Origin: Clusia tigrina
Taxonomy: Eukaryota; Arthropoda; Insecta; Diptera; Clusiidae
Length of the DNA: 64,000 nt
Direction of reading: 5' to 3'
Assembly: GCA_920105625.2 (NCBI GenBank)
Contig: OV050030.1
Span: 151,955,988-152,019,987, forward strand
In this document: piece after piece, positions 8,956 through 21,916 of the stretch
Numbering within the stretch: position 1 is the first letter of the stretch
How the letters are laid out: each line of letters opens with the position of its first letter
Program-made: the position numbers and the translations under genes
Notes under the pieces: generated by a model
What the model was told of the DNA's origin: nothing
Seen by the model: the letters and a program-made list of their open reading frames with translations, nothing else
The model's database searches: none

Positions 8956-9399
8956 TGCTATTTACACACTTAATATTAGGCTTAAAGTTTACTTATTACA
9001 ATTTGCACATAATATAAAAATATATTGATCACTTTATTACTTTTTAATCACAATTACAAATACTGCTGCTTCGAGTAAAATGCGCGATGTACATACGGTT
9101 ACGATTGCTTTTCAACTGTTGTCGACTTTAAATTGCTTCAGCTTATATACCTTTCGAATGGCTGAAGTAGAAAATTCTATACTATTAAAGAAGTTTCTAG
9201 ATCATTCTCACATATTATATAGACACCTCGAAGAGGGTTCTTGAGTAAGCTTTTATTTTCGAGAACATTCTGTACACCATTATCCACACCACGAAAGAAG
9301 TTTTTATCTGCATGGATTGTGTCTTGACTTAGATACATAGGGTTGTACACTCATTCTCAAACTCCAGATGGGATCCTAATAGTGTGCAATCACGTTTCA
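8956..9399 (-). mobile_element. Ty3/gypsy 3' LTR, unit 2
   Basis: 444 bp, B-class. The TATA region reads with one substitution near 9212, and other B marks lie near 9096 (G for T). The 29-bp segment lost in A-class copies is present. Confidence 0.6.
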
Positions 9400-9410
9400 C
9401 TGCCCTCCGC

Positions 9411-10909
9411 TTAATCTTGTTCGTCCCGAACAAGGATAGTACTGCAACTTATATAAGGAGATGCCTCTCCAGATGAACGGCTTTCATTCAGCTCCTCACA
9501 TTTCTCGCCAACTGGACGCGGTATACTACAACGTTGATCCCCTTAATCACCTTGTAAGGACCTTCCCAGTCTGTTTGAAGCTTTGGCGATAATCCCTTGT
9601 TCCTTTGCGGATTATGAAGCATATCTAGCTGCCCTTCTTGAAATTCCTTGGAATTTGCTCGTACATGATATCTGGCTTTAATTTTATCACCCATCAGTTG
9701 TGTGCTTTTTCTGATGATTCCATGACTTTCATTCAAATGTCTTCGTTTGTCAGCTACATAACTGCTACATGAAACTTCCGTAGATGAGTAGGCACCGAAT
9801 TTCAGATCTGCAGGTAATCTTATATCACAACCAAAAATAGTTTAGCTGGTGTTGTATATGTTGTATCGTGAGTTGCCGATTGGTATGCCATTAGGTACAG
9901 GGGTATGTGTTGGTCCCAATCTTTCTGGTTTCTGTCCACGACTTTCCTTAAGTGTTCCTCAAGCGTACAATTAAATTTTTCAACCATTTTATTAGATTGC
10001 GGGTGCAAAGCATTTGTGCGAGTTTGGTGTATGCCTCATTTCCCTGAATATCGTTGACTCGAAATTTCTGCCTTGATCCAAGTGAAACTCAAGGGGAGCA
10101 CCGAATCTGCAGACTCAATTATTGATAAATGCATCTGCAACGGTCTTAGCTTCTTGATCGGGGATGGGATATACTTCTGGCCATTTACTAAAATAGTCGA
10201 TTACGACGAGAACATATTTGTTGCCGGAATCACTAATTGGAAACGGACCCGCGATGTCCATTGCAATACGCTCAAATGGCGCGCCCACATTGTATAAATG
10301 CATTTTCCCCTGACTGCGACGGCTCGGTCCCTTGGTAGCTGTACACTTTTCAGTCAACTACAGATTGCTGGCAACCCTAATTGTCCTCCGCTTGGCCCAC
10401 TATGGTATTCCTGGAGATTTTCGGTTATACTTGCCTTGGGTACCACAATCAAGTTCTTCATGGTTTTTACATCTTCGCTCTCCCACGTGCGGAATAGGCA
10501 TCCATTTTGCAACTGTAAGCTATTCCATTGAGCCCAATATGCTTTAGTTATGAGACTTTAGGTCGAGATTTCATTCCATTCTGGTCGTTTTCCTTCTTTC
10601 TTACTTGACACGATTTTTGCCAATTCTGGGTCATTTCGTTGTTCTCCTTTTATTTTCTCTGCTGCCCATTCTTCGTTTGGTGAAACAACCTTTCAGCGGA
10701 CATTGACTACTCCTTCTTTCCCTTCAGCTTTAGAACAGTGCTTACATTCCACATTGCAAGGACGTCGTGATAATGCATCAGCATTCCCGTGGCTTCCGCC
10801 TCTGCTATCTTCTATTGTGAAATCGTAGCTTTGGAGTCTCTCAATCCATCTCGCCAACTGACCTACGGGATTTTTGAACTGTAATAGCCAGCGAAAATAA
10901 TGAAAAGTT
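9411..10909 (-). pseudogene. Ty3/gypsy pol remnant, unit 2
   Basis: Same layout and breaks as in unit 1. The core reads FSKWPEVYP (the family's usual Pro), where unit 1 has Ser. The C-terminal piece has VYRVQ where A-class copies have VYRIQ. One private base near 10028 is not shared by unit 4. Confidence 0.85.
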
Positions 10910-10943
10910 ACCCTCCAAAGAATTAAAATAACGATTCTACTAT

Positions 10944-11419
10944 CGAATTCAGTTCTTAATTGAAATATATTTTCCGTGTATTTTTTGTATGATGTCGTTT
11001 CAACTGAACTGGATTTATTCGGACTGCATATTGGAAAAAGGGGGATTTATTCAAACTGCATGTTGGAAAATGGGTTAAGTTTTAATTTTTCAGTTGATTT
11101 TCCCACAGTTGCAGCTTACCTTTAAATGCTTGTACTTGGTCACACATTTTGGTAATGATTTGATCTTTTGCTTGAAGTTTCAAATTTAAATCGGACAAGC
11201 ATAAAGTACAAATCTTGTAGCCATGATAAATTTGCAAAAATGCTTGATTTTTTGTAAATAAAAAAGGGCATATTTCTTCTTTCAAGTTCCGGAATTGCTT
11301 AAGAACTTTAGAGCTTGATAGTCAACGTACTTTAGTATAATAGTATCGACCAGAACATTCACTTTCTAATTCCTTTCAAAAAATAGAAAACTGTCGCTGA
11401 TTTTAGCCCCGCAATATAT
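10944..11419 (-). pseudogene. hAT-2 transposase C-terminal half, unit 2
   Basis: Open stretch 11082-11285 with LNLKLQAKDQ. It has the same upstream frameshift, Trp-to-stop change and internal 32-bp duplication as the other copies. Confidence 0.68.
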
Positions 11420-11869
11420 TTTAGCATAGCAATATAAATAAATATTTTTTTTTATATTGCTATTTCATATTTATTGTAACAACCCATAGAGACTAACAAT
11501 AATATATATATCTTATATCATAAAACTAAACAACAATGTTTCATCCTCCTTACCACTGTACGGAGAAGATTTTATTGAACACTTATTATTTTAAGAAAAC
11601 ACAAAAAAAATAATATTAAGTACAGAAATAAGATGATGATAAATAGATGATCGAAAATTAGGATGGTGGTAGATCTGCTCTCTTCAAACTTGATGTGGGA
11701 TGGGTTGGAATTAGATTCTTTGCTCTTATATTGGGGTGATTCATTAATTTTATTTGGTACTTCTTTTTTTTTCTGAGTGCACCTGGCCAAATAATTCTTC
11801 ATCGCTAAAGTAACTTAAAAAAAAAATTAAAAATATTTTATGAATAAACTAAATAAATGTTAAATTAAA

Positions 11870-12334
11870 TTAGTTTTTATTATTGTCAATATTAGAATGA
11901 ATGAACATGATTTCATTAACAGAATCTGGATTTGAGGCGATCACACTACGTTTTTTGGAAATCAAGTGCCTAGCTTTTGAAAAGATTCTCTCAGAAGCGG
12001 CACTGCTAGCTGGAATTGAAAATATTGCGCAACTTACTTTACATAAAAACGGAAATTCATTTTGATGTAAATGCCACCACTGAAGTACATTATAATCATC
12101 ATAATAATTGACACTTATATTCTGATAAGTGTTAATTTCGTTGCTGATTTCCTCCTGTGAGCTGTTCAACTCAACCGTTTGTACGAAATCTGTAAAAAGG
12201 CGAGCTTTCTTTGTTGGAACAAAACATTCAGATATGTTTTGTATGTTTTGTTTTTCATCATCCTCAAAATATAATTTGTTTGCTGGAGGAAACGAAAATA
12301 AAGCAACTTTATGATAGATTCTCAAGTTTTCCAA
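11870..12334 (-). pseudogene. hAT-3 C-terminal remnant, unit 2 (B variant)
   Basis: Dimerisation domain with SSAASERIFS kept. B-specific changes are Leu to Ser in ALFSFPP and Glu to Lys in LISKKRS. The more upstream LKPFEESLKEFEG segment continues to about 12534. Confidence 0.8.
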
Positions 12335-12899
12335 AACAACAGTCTTCTATCATATAATTCAACTTTTTTTTTTAATATTTTGATAACATTTACATCGGCT
12401 ATATCGGGATTAAATTTTTTTTAAGTTGTTTATATGGACAAAAGTTAAATGAAGAGTTGGATAATTTTCCCCTTCAAACTCTTTTAAAGATTCTTCAAAA
12501 GGTTTTAAAATGTTAACAATTTAAATGTATTTATTTGAGATTTAGAGTATTAAATTTTTTATATAATTAAACAACTTACTGCATCCAATTCCATTTTTAG
12601 TAGCAAAAACGAAAAATCTTGTGTTATTACAACATTTAAATTGACTCAAGTGTCAACATTTAACTATTCTTTTGCGTAATGATTCATTGCATTCAGTCTA
12701 TTCAGTGTTTTTAATACCGTTAGGCATGACAATACTTTGAAAGTATTGCTAATAGTGACAATGAAAGAGAGCAAACAGTACATGCATTGTGGAGAGAAGC
12801 AAATGAGTATTGACTGCTGTTGATTTTTCGTTTTAGTGTTGTTTAAATACTGATCATTTACTGTAGTGAACGCTAGCGAAAAGAGTACACTGCACCGAT

Positions 12900-13531
12900 T
12901 CACACTGTGTGTAGAGAGAAATGAATGTACTCATGCAGACCTTTATTATTTAATGGTTCTTGCATCATTGCTTGTATTGAGGTTATAAATTGTGTCATAC
13001 ATTGCGTTAAGGTTAAGTGCACTGCCTCTAAATTTTGCGGTTGTTTATTGATTTGTGAGTTCTCAGCTAAGTTAGATTTTAGTACATTAGGAAAAGTCAT
13101 AATATATGGACCATTGTTACCGCTGGATATGGTCTGGATTAGGTCTTAAGGGTCTGTGAATCTCTTGCTGGGCATCGATATCTCTCTTCTTGGCTCGCAA
13201 AACCCCTTCTACGTATCGGCAAATTAAGTTCCAGTTTTCTTCGTATGTTAGCATTTTTTGACCATGTTTTCAGCTGCTTGTGAACTGGTATGTATGTCGA
13301 TTTCAAATCTTTTCTCTGTCACACAAGTGAGTTTAGAATCCAGCATATTTCAGGTACGTTCATCGTAGACAAATTGGGGGGGTTTAACTTGTTTACGTAT
13401 ATCTGTTACTTCATTTTTTTCGTCTAGAGCTGTTTCGTGTTCGGCAAGCAAGGCGTGGCGATTTTGGCTGAGTGCTGTGTTGGTGGATTCTCCATTAATA
13501 TCTGGTTTATGGATTTTGTTTGGGTTATATT
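12900..13531 (-). pseudogene. LINE gag remnant after hAT-1, unit 2 (A7 form)
   Basis: Has seven A in the homopolymer near 13415, so the frame runs from the hAT-1 target site through NRHALLAE into KPPQFVYD without a shift. The later stops (zinc-knuckle region) are shared with the A class. Confidence 0.55.
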
Positions 13532-16140
13532 TAATGCTCCCAGATTTTTTTTCTTAAAATACAGGAAAAACATGCGAAAATTGTTTAAAAACAGGATGTT
13601 TTTTTTCGAAAACAGGATTTTCGCAGGATTTTATTGAATTAATAAAAAACAGGTATTATTGTCAAAAAATAAGTGAAAAATACATGGTTTATTCATTGGT
13701 GGTAATTGGTATGCTTTGATCATCAATCATTCCTTTGTCTGGATCTATTTCAATGTTCTGGGTTCCATGTACGGTATGAACTTCGTACTTTTGATTCGAT
13801 TGAATCTTTCGGAGCATATCAGGCGGGTCTTTTAGCCAACGGAAAAATTCTAAGCACGACATTTTCAAATTAACTTTGGTTGTGAGAATGGCCTTTAGAG
13901 TTTCGACATTTAAATTCGATTTTTCCTCTGTCCACGTCTTATTCATCTCCGCAAACACTCTCTTGACAGAAGCTGTAGAACCGGGGAGACAAAGAATGTA
14001 CTCAATTATTTTCGCCATTTCCTTGTTGTCACAGCTTTGGTCGTCCAAATGCTTGAATATTTCAACCCAACGCTCTGTCATTGAGCCTTTTTTCCCGATC
14101 CATTGTTTAATTTTACTGTCTGAACAATAGTTTTTCACGTAACAAAATTCTTTGTGCAATTGAGCTGAATTTTCATTCGCGTCGTACAACGACTTTTCAT
14201 TCAATTGAGACATGGCTTCTTCTACATTTTTCCACGAAGGAATTTGACGCAGTGTGACCCATGAGTACTTTTTTAATTCCACAATTGGATTACCCCATTT
14301 TTCGAGATATTCACAAGCATCATCTGTGAAAGATAATATACCAATTCAAATTATAATCAATGCCACAGATGTTGAGATATGGAATGAGAAACTGTTTGTA
14401 AATAATTAAATAAATTACCAAAAAAGTCTGCATTTTGAAAATATGCCACCGGTATCAAAACGATCGTCTACAAGAGCATCCATTTCGGCTTTTGTCTGTG
14501 GTGATAGGTATTCGTCCTCCTGTCGCATTTTCAAAGTAATGTTCAGCTCATCTAAATATTGAACAATTGCAACGGCCGAAGTTTCATCGCCTTCTATTTT
14601 AAGAACACATTCTGCAAAGAGTTCAGCCTTAAATATGGAGCAGAAAGGAACAGATTGAAAAACATGTTTCAGCTACTAAATCTCTAAACCTCAAATTTGA
14701 TTTACCTGTTCTTGAACTAAATGAAGCCAAAATTTGGACATCGGATTTCCGAAAAATTCTTTCAGCACTTTTTCTCCTTTCCTCAAACCGGTGAACAGCC
14801 TTTTCAATGGCTCATAAACTTGTAAAATACGTTTAATTGCAGGGCCAAGAGCTAGAAATCGGGTCTTTGCGTATCCCAGCAACTTCAAATATTTAACACC
14901 GCACATTTCACAGAACTCTTTTAGAGATGCAACATGAGTTGTATAAATGTAAAAATAGGAATATATTTTTACGACAATGCATTCAACATCGAAGGGTAAA
15001 ACATCGCATGCATATTTCAGGGCATTGTACACAATGTGAGCCGAACAACCGATTCCAATTAAATGTGGCAGCCAAGTTTTCATTTTGTAAAATTCATTGT
15101 TGGTTCCGTCTCGCGTTTCACCCCCAAAATTCACTTTGGCATTATCTCCACAAAATGCAATGATTTTCTTCAGCAGGTCGTATGCTTCAGCTGTATTTTT
15201 AATTAAATCATTGATAATGGTTGATGTTTCACCGTCTTCTGATGAAATTTCCAAAACTTTTACGCAAACACCGACTGTAGGAATGAAGGATCTGACCAGA
15301 ACGGGAAATATTTTTATCGAACCATGATTTGATGCATCTACGGAAACCGAAACGAAGCTGCATTTCTTCAAATATTCAATTAGCATTTTTCGTACTTGTG
15401 GCGCAATAACATTCAATACGATGGCCTGACATTTGGTTTGTGAACACGTAAACTTTTTCATTTGAAAACAAGAGCGAAATATTTTTGACGCACAGTCTGA
15501 AGATTTAAAACTGTGATTCGCACTTATAACATGATATGCCCATGTTCCTTCCATTGCTGCAACTTCCAAATCAAATGAGCTTGAAAAAATTGTCAAAGCC
15601 GCCTGGTGTTTGCCTGTTTTCACATGTCGATCGATGTCAGCCTTTCCACCCGAAGCGATAGAAAATGTGCCTTTGCATTGTTTGCACCTAAGATCACTAT
15701 CTGATGTGTTCGTTTCAAGAAAAGGATAACTTTTTTTAGTCTATCGTTGAAAACACATTTTCCTTTCGTTGTTTTTCCCATTTCAAAACAAAAACTTTAT
15801 ATAAATGCAGTAAAACAAAAAAAATATAAGTTTGACAAGCACAACGACAATTGTTTCAATACGCTTCGATTGTTGCGAAATACATCTACGCATATATGAA
15901 TGATGGAAGTTAGAGTGAGAGAACTATATGGCACACAGCAGACATACTTTCTCTGTTTATTACGCGCATTTGTTTAGCGGCCTTTACACGTTCACGTTTA
16001 CTTGCAGTCATGCGTGGCGTGTTGAAGAGAATGTATATTTTACAGGATTTTCATAGGTAAATACAGGTGTGAATTTCTGGCAGGATTTCTCTTTAAAAAA
16101 TAGGATAATCCTGCGAAATACAGGATAAATGGGACCATTA
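13532..16140 (-). mobile_element. hAT-1 element, unit 2
   Basis: 2609 bp between GTTATATT copies at 13524-13531 and 16141-16148. One TIR mismatch (GGACC at the right end). Two bases shorter than the unit 1 copy through the exon-2 deletion; single-base indels elsewhere offset each other. Confidence 0.9.
13689..15781 (-). pseudogene. hAT-1 transposase, unit 2 (B allele, two further lesions)
   Basis: Shares the N-terminal A7 frameshift (15731-15737). Exon 2 has a 2-bp deletion at about 14429 that shifts the frame just before intron 2. Exon 3 reads ASVKRVF: Glu of the S-x-x-E-R motif is Lys. Exon 1 (14691-15623) stays open with B substitutions (FRSC, VRSF, CVKV, RDGT, DVLP). Confidence 0.82.
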
Positions 16141-16148
16141 GTTATATT

Positions 16149-16473
16149 CCTTATTTTTTAACGGACTTAATTTACGCTTTATATTTATATAGCGATCCAT
16201 GCCAGTCTGAATTGCCCTGCTACACGGTTTTTTATTTAGTTTCATATTACCTCATAGAGCGTTATTGCCAGCTGTAGGAGGAGATAATGAGTTAGCGCGT
16301 TGGGGCTGAATAACATAATTTATTGAGAGCATGCTAATTGCTTTGCTATTTAGTGTGTGCTGAGCTTTCGTCATCGAACATTCGGGAGACTGTTCAAGCA
16401 ACAAATTGTATGTTTTGTCGGACAGCATCATATCTTTGTTTACATTACACGATGCGATGGTTGGAGAGAGCAT
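16149..16473 (-). pseudogene. LINE gag N-terminal part, unit 2
   Basis: Identical layout to unit 1: ATG at 16473, one TGA at 16252-16254, then MDRYINIKRK from 16200 down to the hAT-1 target site. Confidence 0.5.
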
Positions 16474-16710
16474 AATGTGCTCATAAGCAAGCTCTTGCAG
16501 CTGGTCTTAGTTTACAGTTTATGTTTGTGTATATATGTTTTTACTATTGCTAATGCTTACTTACTGGAAAATATTACTGTCCCAACACCTTTTGTTAATA
16601 TTTTTATTTTACTTTATCGAGTCTCTGTTTCTCATTTGGGCATATGTATGTATGTGGATTGCCCTATTTCGTTTTTCACCTTTTTAACACTTAACTTACT
16701 AGATTTTACA

Positions 16711-17366
16711 ATATTTTTGATGGTTGTAAATACGTTTTCCATTTTTATGACTTTTGTACATAGCAATTCTGGATTAAAAATGCAATGCGTATGATGAGTC
16801 TTGAAGTCTTGACGAAGCTCACTTATCTTTTTTTACAGTAATGCAACAAATCCATTAGTTTTTACAGTCAATGCAGGAGCTCCATCTTTTGCCACAGAAG
16901 TTTATTTTAGCAAAGGTAAATTATATTTTTCTAAAAGTTCATATACACCATTAAATATGTCTTCTCCTGTAGTAGTGTCATGCAAAGTAACTACATCCAA
17001 GAATTCCTCAAAAATGTTGAAATCGTCGTCAGAAAACATGAATAAATGCAGTTTACTGAGCTACACCCCCGATATCTGTATTCTCATCACAAATAATAGA
17101 AAAAGTTGAAAGTCATGAGATTTTTTTGAGACAGAAGTTGTTTGAAAAGCCTTGACACTTTCAGGACAAATTATTTATGCAGTTTTAATAATGCAAATCT
17201 TAATAAAATCACCTTCAGTAATAGATTTCGAATTTTTAGCTATTAATTCAGATAAGACTTAGCTTGGATGCCAAACCGTTTCACTTTCATACAATACATT
17301 TGAAAATATCAACTGTGGCTTTTTGAGTCCTAACTTGAACTGTTTCAACATTTCTTCTCTAATTAT
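16711..17366 (-). pseudogene. hAT-2 transposase N-terminal half, unit 2/3 junction
   Basis: As at 8300-8955, with an A-class change at 16870 that makes DGAPAM into DGAPAL, shared by units 5, 7 and 8. Confidence 0.74.
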
Positions 17367-17781
17367 TGCTATTTACACACTTAATATTAGGCTTAAAGTT
17401 TACTTATTAAAATTTGCACATAATATAAAAATATATTGATCACTTTATTACTTTTTAATCACAATTACAAATACTGCTGCTTCGAGTAAAATGCGCGATG
17501 TACATACTGTTACGATTGCTTTTCTTATATACCTTTCGAATGGCTGAAGTAGAAAATTCTATACTATTAAAGAAGTTTCTAGATCATTCTCACATCTTAT
17601 ATAGACACCTCGAAGAGGGTTCTTCAGTAAGCTTTTATTTTCGAGAACATTCTGTACACCATTATCCACACCACGAAAGAAGTTTTTATCTGCATGGATT
17701 GTGTCTTGACTTAGATACATAGGGTTGTACACTCATTCTCAAACTCCAGATGGGATCCTAATAGTGTGCAATCACGTTTCA
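17367..17781 (-). mobile_element. Ty3/gypsy 3' LTR, unit 3 (29-bp deletion)
   Basis: 415 bp. A 29-bp segment downstream of the TATA-like element is lost near 17524, flanked by short ATTGCTT repeats in the full-length form. The TGA-like base of full copies is TTCTTCAG here. Confidence 0.6.
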
Positions 17782-17792
17782 CTGCCCTCCGC

Positions 17793-19291
17793 TTAATCTT
17801 GTTCGTCCCGAACAAGGATAGTACTGCAACTTATATAAGGAGATGCCTCTCCAGATGAACGGCTTTCATTCAGCTCCTCACATTTCTCGCCAACTGGATG
17901 CGGTATACTACAACGTTGATCCCCTTAATCACCTTGTAAGGACCTTCCCAGTCTGTTTGAAGCTTTGGCGATAATCCCTTGTTCCTTTGCGGATTATGAA
18001 GCATATCTAGCTGCCCTTCTTGAAATTCCTTGGAATTTGCTCGTACATGATATCTGGCTTTAATTTTATCACCCATCAGTTGTGTGCTTTTTCTGATGAT
18101 TCCATGACTTTCATTCAAATGTCTTCGTTTGTCAGCTACATAACTGCTACATGAAACTTCCGTAGATGAGTAGGCACCGAATTTCAGATCTGCAGGTAAT
18201 CTTATATCACAACCAAAAATAGTTTAGCTGGTGTTGTATATGTTGTATCGTGAGTTGCCGATTGGTATGCCATTAGGTACAGGGGTATGTGTTGGTCCCA
18301 ATCTTTCTGGTTTCTGTCCACGACTTTCCTTAAGTGTTCCTCAAGCGTACAATTAAATTTTTCAACCATTTTATTAGATTGCGGGTGCAAAGCATTTGTG
18401 CGAGTTTGGCGTATGCCTCATTTCCCTGAATATCGTTGACTCGAAATTTCTGCCTTGATCCAAGTGAAACTCAAGGGGAGCACCGAATCTGCAGACTCAA
18501 TTATTGATAAATGCATCTGCAACGGTCTTAGCTTCTTGATCGGGGATGGGATATACTTCTGGCCATTTACTAAAATAGTCGATTACGACGAGAACATATT
18601 TGTTGCCGGAATCACTAATTGGAAACGGACCCGCGATGTCCATTGCAATACGCTCAAATGGCGCGCCCACATTGTATAAATGCATTTTCCCCTGACTGCG
18701 ACGGCTCGGTCCCTTGGTAGCTGTACACTTTTCAGTCAACTACAGATTGCTGGCAACCCTAATTGTCCTCCGCTTGGCCCACTATGGTATTCCTGGAGAT
18801 TTTCGGTTATACTTGCCTTGGGTACCACAATCAAGTTCTTCATGGTTTTTACATCTTCGCTCTCCCACGTGCGGAATAGGCATCCATTTTGCAACTGTAA
18901 GCTATTCCATTGAGCCCAATATGCTTTAGTTATGAGACTTTAGATCGAGATTTCATTCCATTCTGGTCGTTTTCCTTCTTTCTTACTTGACACGATTTTT
19001 GCCAATTCTGGGTCATTTCGTTGTTCTCCTTTTATTTTCTCTGCTGCCCATTCTTCGTTTGGTGAAACAACCTTTCAGCGGACATTGACTACTCCTTCTT
19101 TCCCTTCAGCTTTAGAACAGTGCTTACATTCCACATTGCAAGGACGTCGTGATAATGCATCAGCATTCCCGTGGCTACCGCCTCTGCTATCTTCTATTGT
19201 GAAATCGTAGCTTTGGAGTCTCTCAATCCATCTCGCCAACTGACCTACGGGATTTTTGAACTGTAATAGCCAGCGAAAATAATGAAAAGTT
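17793..19291 (-). pseudogene. Ty3/gypsy pol remnant, unit 3
   Basis: A-class C-terminal piece (VYRIQ), core with FSKWPEVYP. Same breaks as the other copies. Confidence 0.85.
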
Positions 19292-19325
19292 ACCCTCCAA
19301 AGAATTAAAATAACGATTCTACTAT

Positions 19326-19801
19326 CGAATTCAGTTCTTAATTGAAATATATTTTCCGTGTATTTTTTGTATGATGTCGTTTCAACTGAACTGGATTTAT
19401 TCGGACTGCATATTGGAAAAAGGGGGATTTATTCAAACTGCATGTTGGAAAATGGGTTAAGTTTTAATTTTTCAGTTGATTTTCCCACAGTTGCAGCTTA
19501 CCTTTAAATGCTTGTACTTGGTCACACATTTTGGTAATGATTTGATCTTTTGCTTGAAGTTTCAAATTTAAATCGGACAAGCATAAAGTACAAATCTTGT
19601 AGCCATGATAAATTTGCAAAAATGCTTGATTTTTTGTAAATAAAAAAGGGCATATTTCTTCTTTCAAGTTCCGGAATTGCTTAAGAACTTTAGAGCTTGA
19701 TAGTCAACGTACTTTAGTATAATAGTATCGACCAGAACATTCACTTTCTAATTCCTTTCAAAAAATAGAAAACTGTCGCTGATTTTAGCCCCGCAATATA
19801 T
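19326..19801 (-). pseudogene. hAT-2 transposase C-terminal half, unit 3
   Basis: Open stretch 19464-19667; no difference in coding from unit 1 that I can see. Confidence 0.68.
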
Positions 19802-20253
19802 TTTAGCATAGCAATATAAATAAATTATTTTTTTTTATATTGCTATTTCATATTTATTGTAACAACCCATAGAGACTAACAATAATATATATATCTTATA
19901 TCATAAAACTAAACAACAATGTTTCATCCTCCTTACCACTGTACGGAGAAGATTTTATTGAACACTTATTATTTTAAGAAAACACAAAAAAAATAATATT
20001 AAGTACAGAAATAAGATGATGATAAATAGATGATCGAAAATTAGGATGGTGGTAGATCTGCTCTCTTCAAACTTGATGTGGGATGGGTTGGAATTAGTTT
20101 CTTTGCTCTTATATTGGGGTGATTCATTAATTTTATTTGGTACTTCTTTTTTATTTCTGAGTGCACCTGGCCAAATAATTCTTCATCGCTAAAGTAACTT
20201 AAAAAAAAAATTAAAAATATTTTATGAATAAACTAAATAAATGTTAAATTAAA

Positions 20254-20718
20254 TTAGTTTTTATTATTGTCAATATTAGAATGAATGAACATGATTTCAT
20301 TAACAGAATCTGGATTTGAGGCGATCACACTACGTTTTTCGGAAATCAAGTGCCTAGCTTTTGAAAAGATTCTCTCAGAAGCGGCACTGCTAGCTGGAAT
20401 TGAAAATATTGCGCAACTTACTTTACATAAAAACGGAAATTCATTTTGATGTAAATGCCACCACTGAAGTACATTATAATCATCATAATAATTGACACTT
20501 ATATTCTGATAAGTGTTAATTTCGTTGCTGATTTCCTCCTGTGAGCTGTTCAACTCAACCGTTTGTACGAAATCTGTAAAAAGGCGAGCTTTCTTTGTTG
20601 GAACAAAACATTCAGATATGTTTTGTATGTTTTGTTTTTCATCATCCTCAAAATATAATTTGTTTGCTGGAGGAAACAAAAATAAAGCAACTTTATGATA
20701 GATTCTCAAGTTTTCCAA
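20254..20718 (-). pseudogene. hAT-3 C-terminal remnant, unit 3
   Basis: Same protein as unit 1 (ALFLFPP, WHLHQ, SEKRS). The upstream segment extends to about 20918. Confidence 0.8.
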
Positions 20719-21283
20719 AACAACAGTCTTCTATCATATAATTCAACTTTTTTTTTTAATATTTTGATAACATTTACATCGGTTATATTGGGATTAAATT
20801 TTTTTTAAGTTGTTTATATGGACAAAAGTTAAATGAAGAGTTGGATAATTTTCCCCTTCAAACTCTTTTAAAGATTCTTCAAAAGGTTTTAAAATGTTAA
20901 CAATTTAAATATATTTATTTGAGATTTAGAGTATTAAATTTTTTATATAATTAAACCACTTACAGCATCCAATTCCATTTTTAGTAGCAAAAACGAAAAA
21001 TCTTGTGTTATTACAACATTTAAATTGACTCAAGTGTCAACATTTAACTATTCTTTTGCGTAATGATTCATTGCATTCAGTCTATTCAGTGTTTTTAATA
21101 CCGTTAGGCATGACAATACTTTGAAAGTATTGCTAATAGTGACAATGAAAGAGAGCAAACAGTACATGCATTGTGGAGAGAAGCAAATGAGTATTGACTG
21201 CTGTTGATTTTTCGTTTTAGTGTTGTTTAAATACTGATCATTTACTGTAGTGAACGCTAGCGAAAAGAGTACACTGCACCGAT

Positions 21284-21916
21284 TCACACTGTGTGTAGAG
21301 AGAAATGAATGTACTCATGCAGACCTTTATTATTTAATGGTTCTTGCATCATTGCTTGTATTGAGGTTATAAATTGTGTCATACATTGCGTTAAGGTTAA
21401 GTGCACTGCCTCTAAATTCTGCGGTTGTTTATTGATTTGTGAGTTCTCAGCTAAGTTAGATTTTAGTACATTAGGAAAAGTCATAATATATGGACCATTG
21501 TTACCGCTGGATATGGTCTGGATTAGGTCTTAAGGGTCTGTGAATCTCTTGCTGGGCATCGATATCTCTCTTCTTGGCTCGCAAAACCCCTTCTACGTAT
21601 CGGCAAATTAAGTTCCAGTTTTCTTCGTATGTTAGCATTTTTTGACCATGTTTTCAGCTGCTTGTGAACTGGTATGTCTGTCGATTTCAAATCTTTTCTC
21701 TGTCACACAAGTGAGTTTAGAATCCAGCATATTTCAGGTACGTTCATCGTAGACAAATTGGGGGGGTTTAACTTGTTTACGTATATCTGTTACTTCATTT
21801 TTTTTCGTCTAGAGCTGTTTCGTGTTCGGCAAGCAAGGCGTGGCGATTTTGGCTGAGTGCTGTGTTGGTGGATTCTCCATTAATATCTGGTTTATGGATT
21901 TTGTTTGGGTTATATT
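21284..21916 (-). pseudogene. LINE gag remnant after hAT-1, unit 3 (A8 form)
   Basis: Eight A in the homopolymer near 21805 cause the frameshift. Otherwise as in unit 1. Confidence 0.55.

Larger units (their letters stand above)
8414..16824. repeat. Tandem array unit 2 (B variant)
   Basis: 8411 bp. B-class marks: full-length LTR with a changed TATA context near 9212, A7 (not A8) in the LINE gag homopolymer near 13415, Lys in the hAT-1 S-x-x-E-R motif, and a 2-bp deletion in hAT-1 exon 2. Near-identical to unit 4, one dimer away; single differences remain, for example near 10028 and 14539. Confidence 0.95.

Noticed and set aside
10073..10297. 74-codon plus-strand ORF over the integrase core
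   Set aside because: Exact antisense shadow of the integrase segment; absent in unit 1 because of a single base near 1765.
17498..17722. 74-codon plus-strand ORF seen only in units 3, 5, 7 and 8
   Set aside because: Created by the 29-bp deletion and one base change inside the gypsy LTR; antisense to the LTR transcript, with no protein features.
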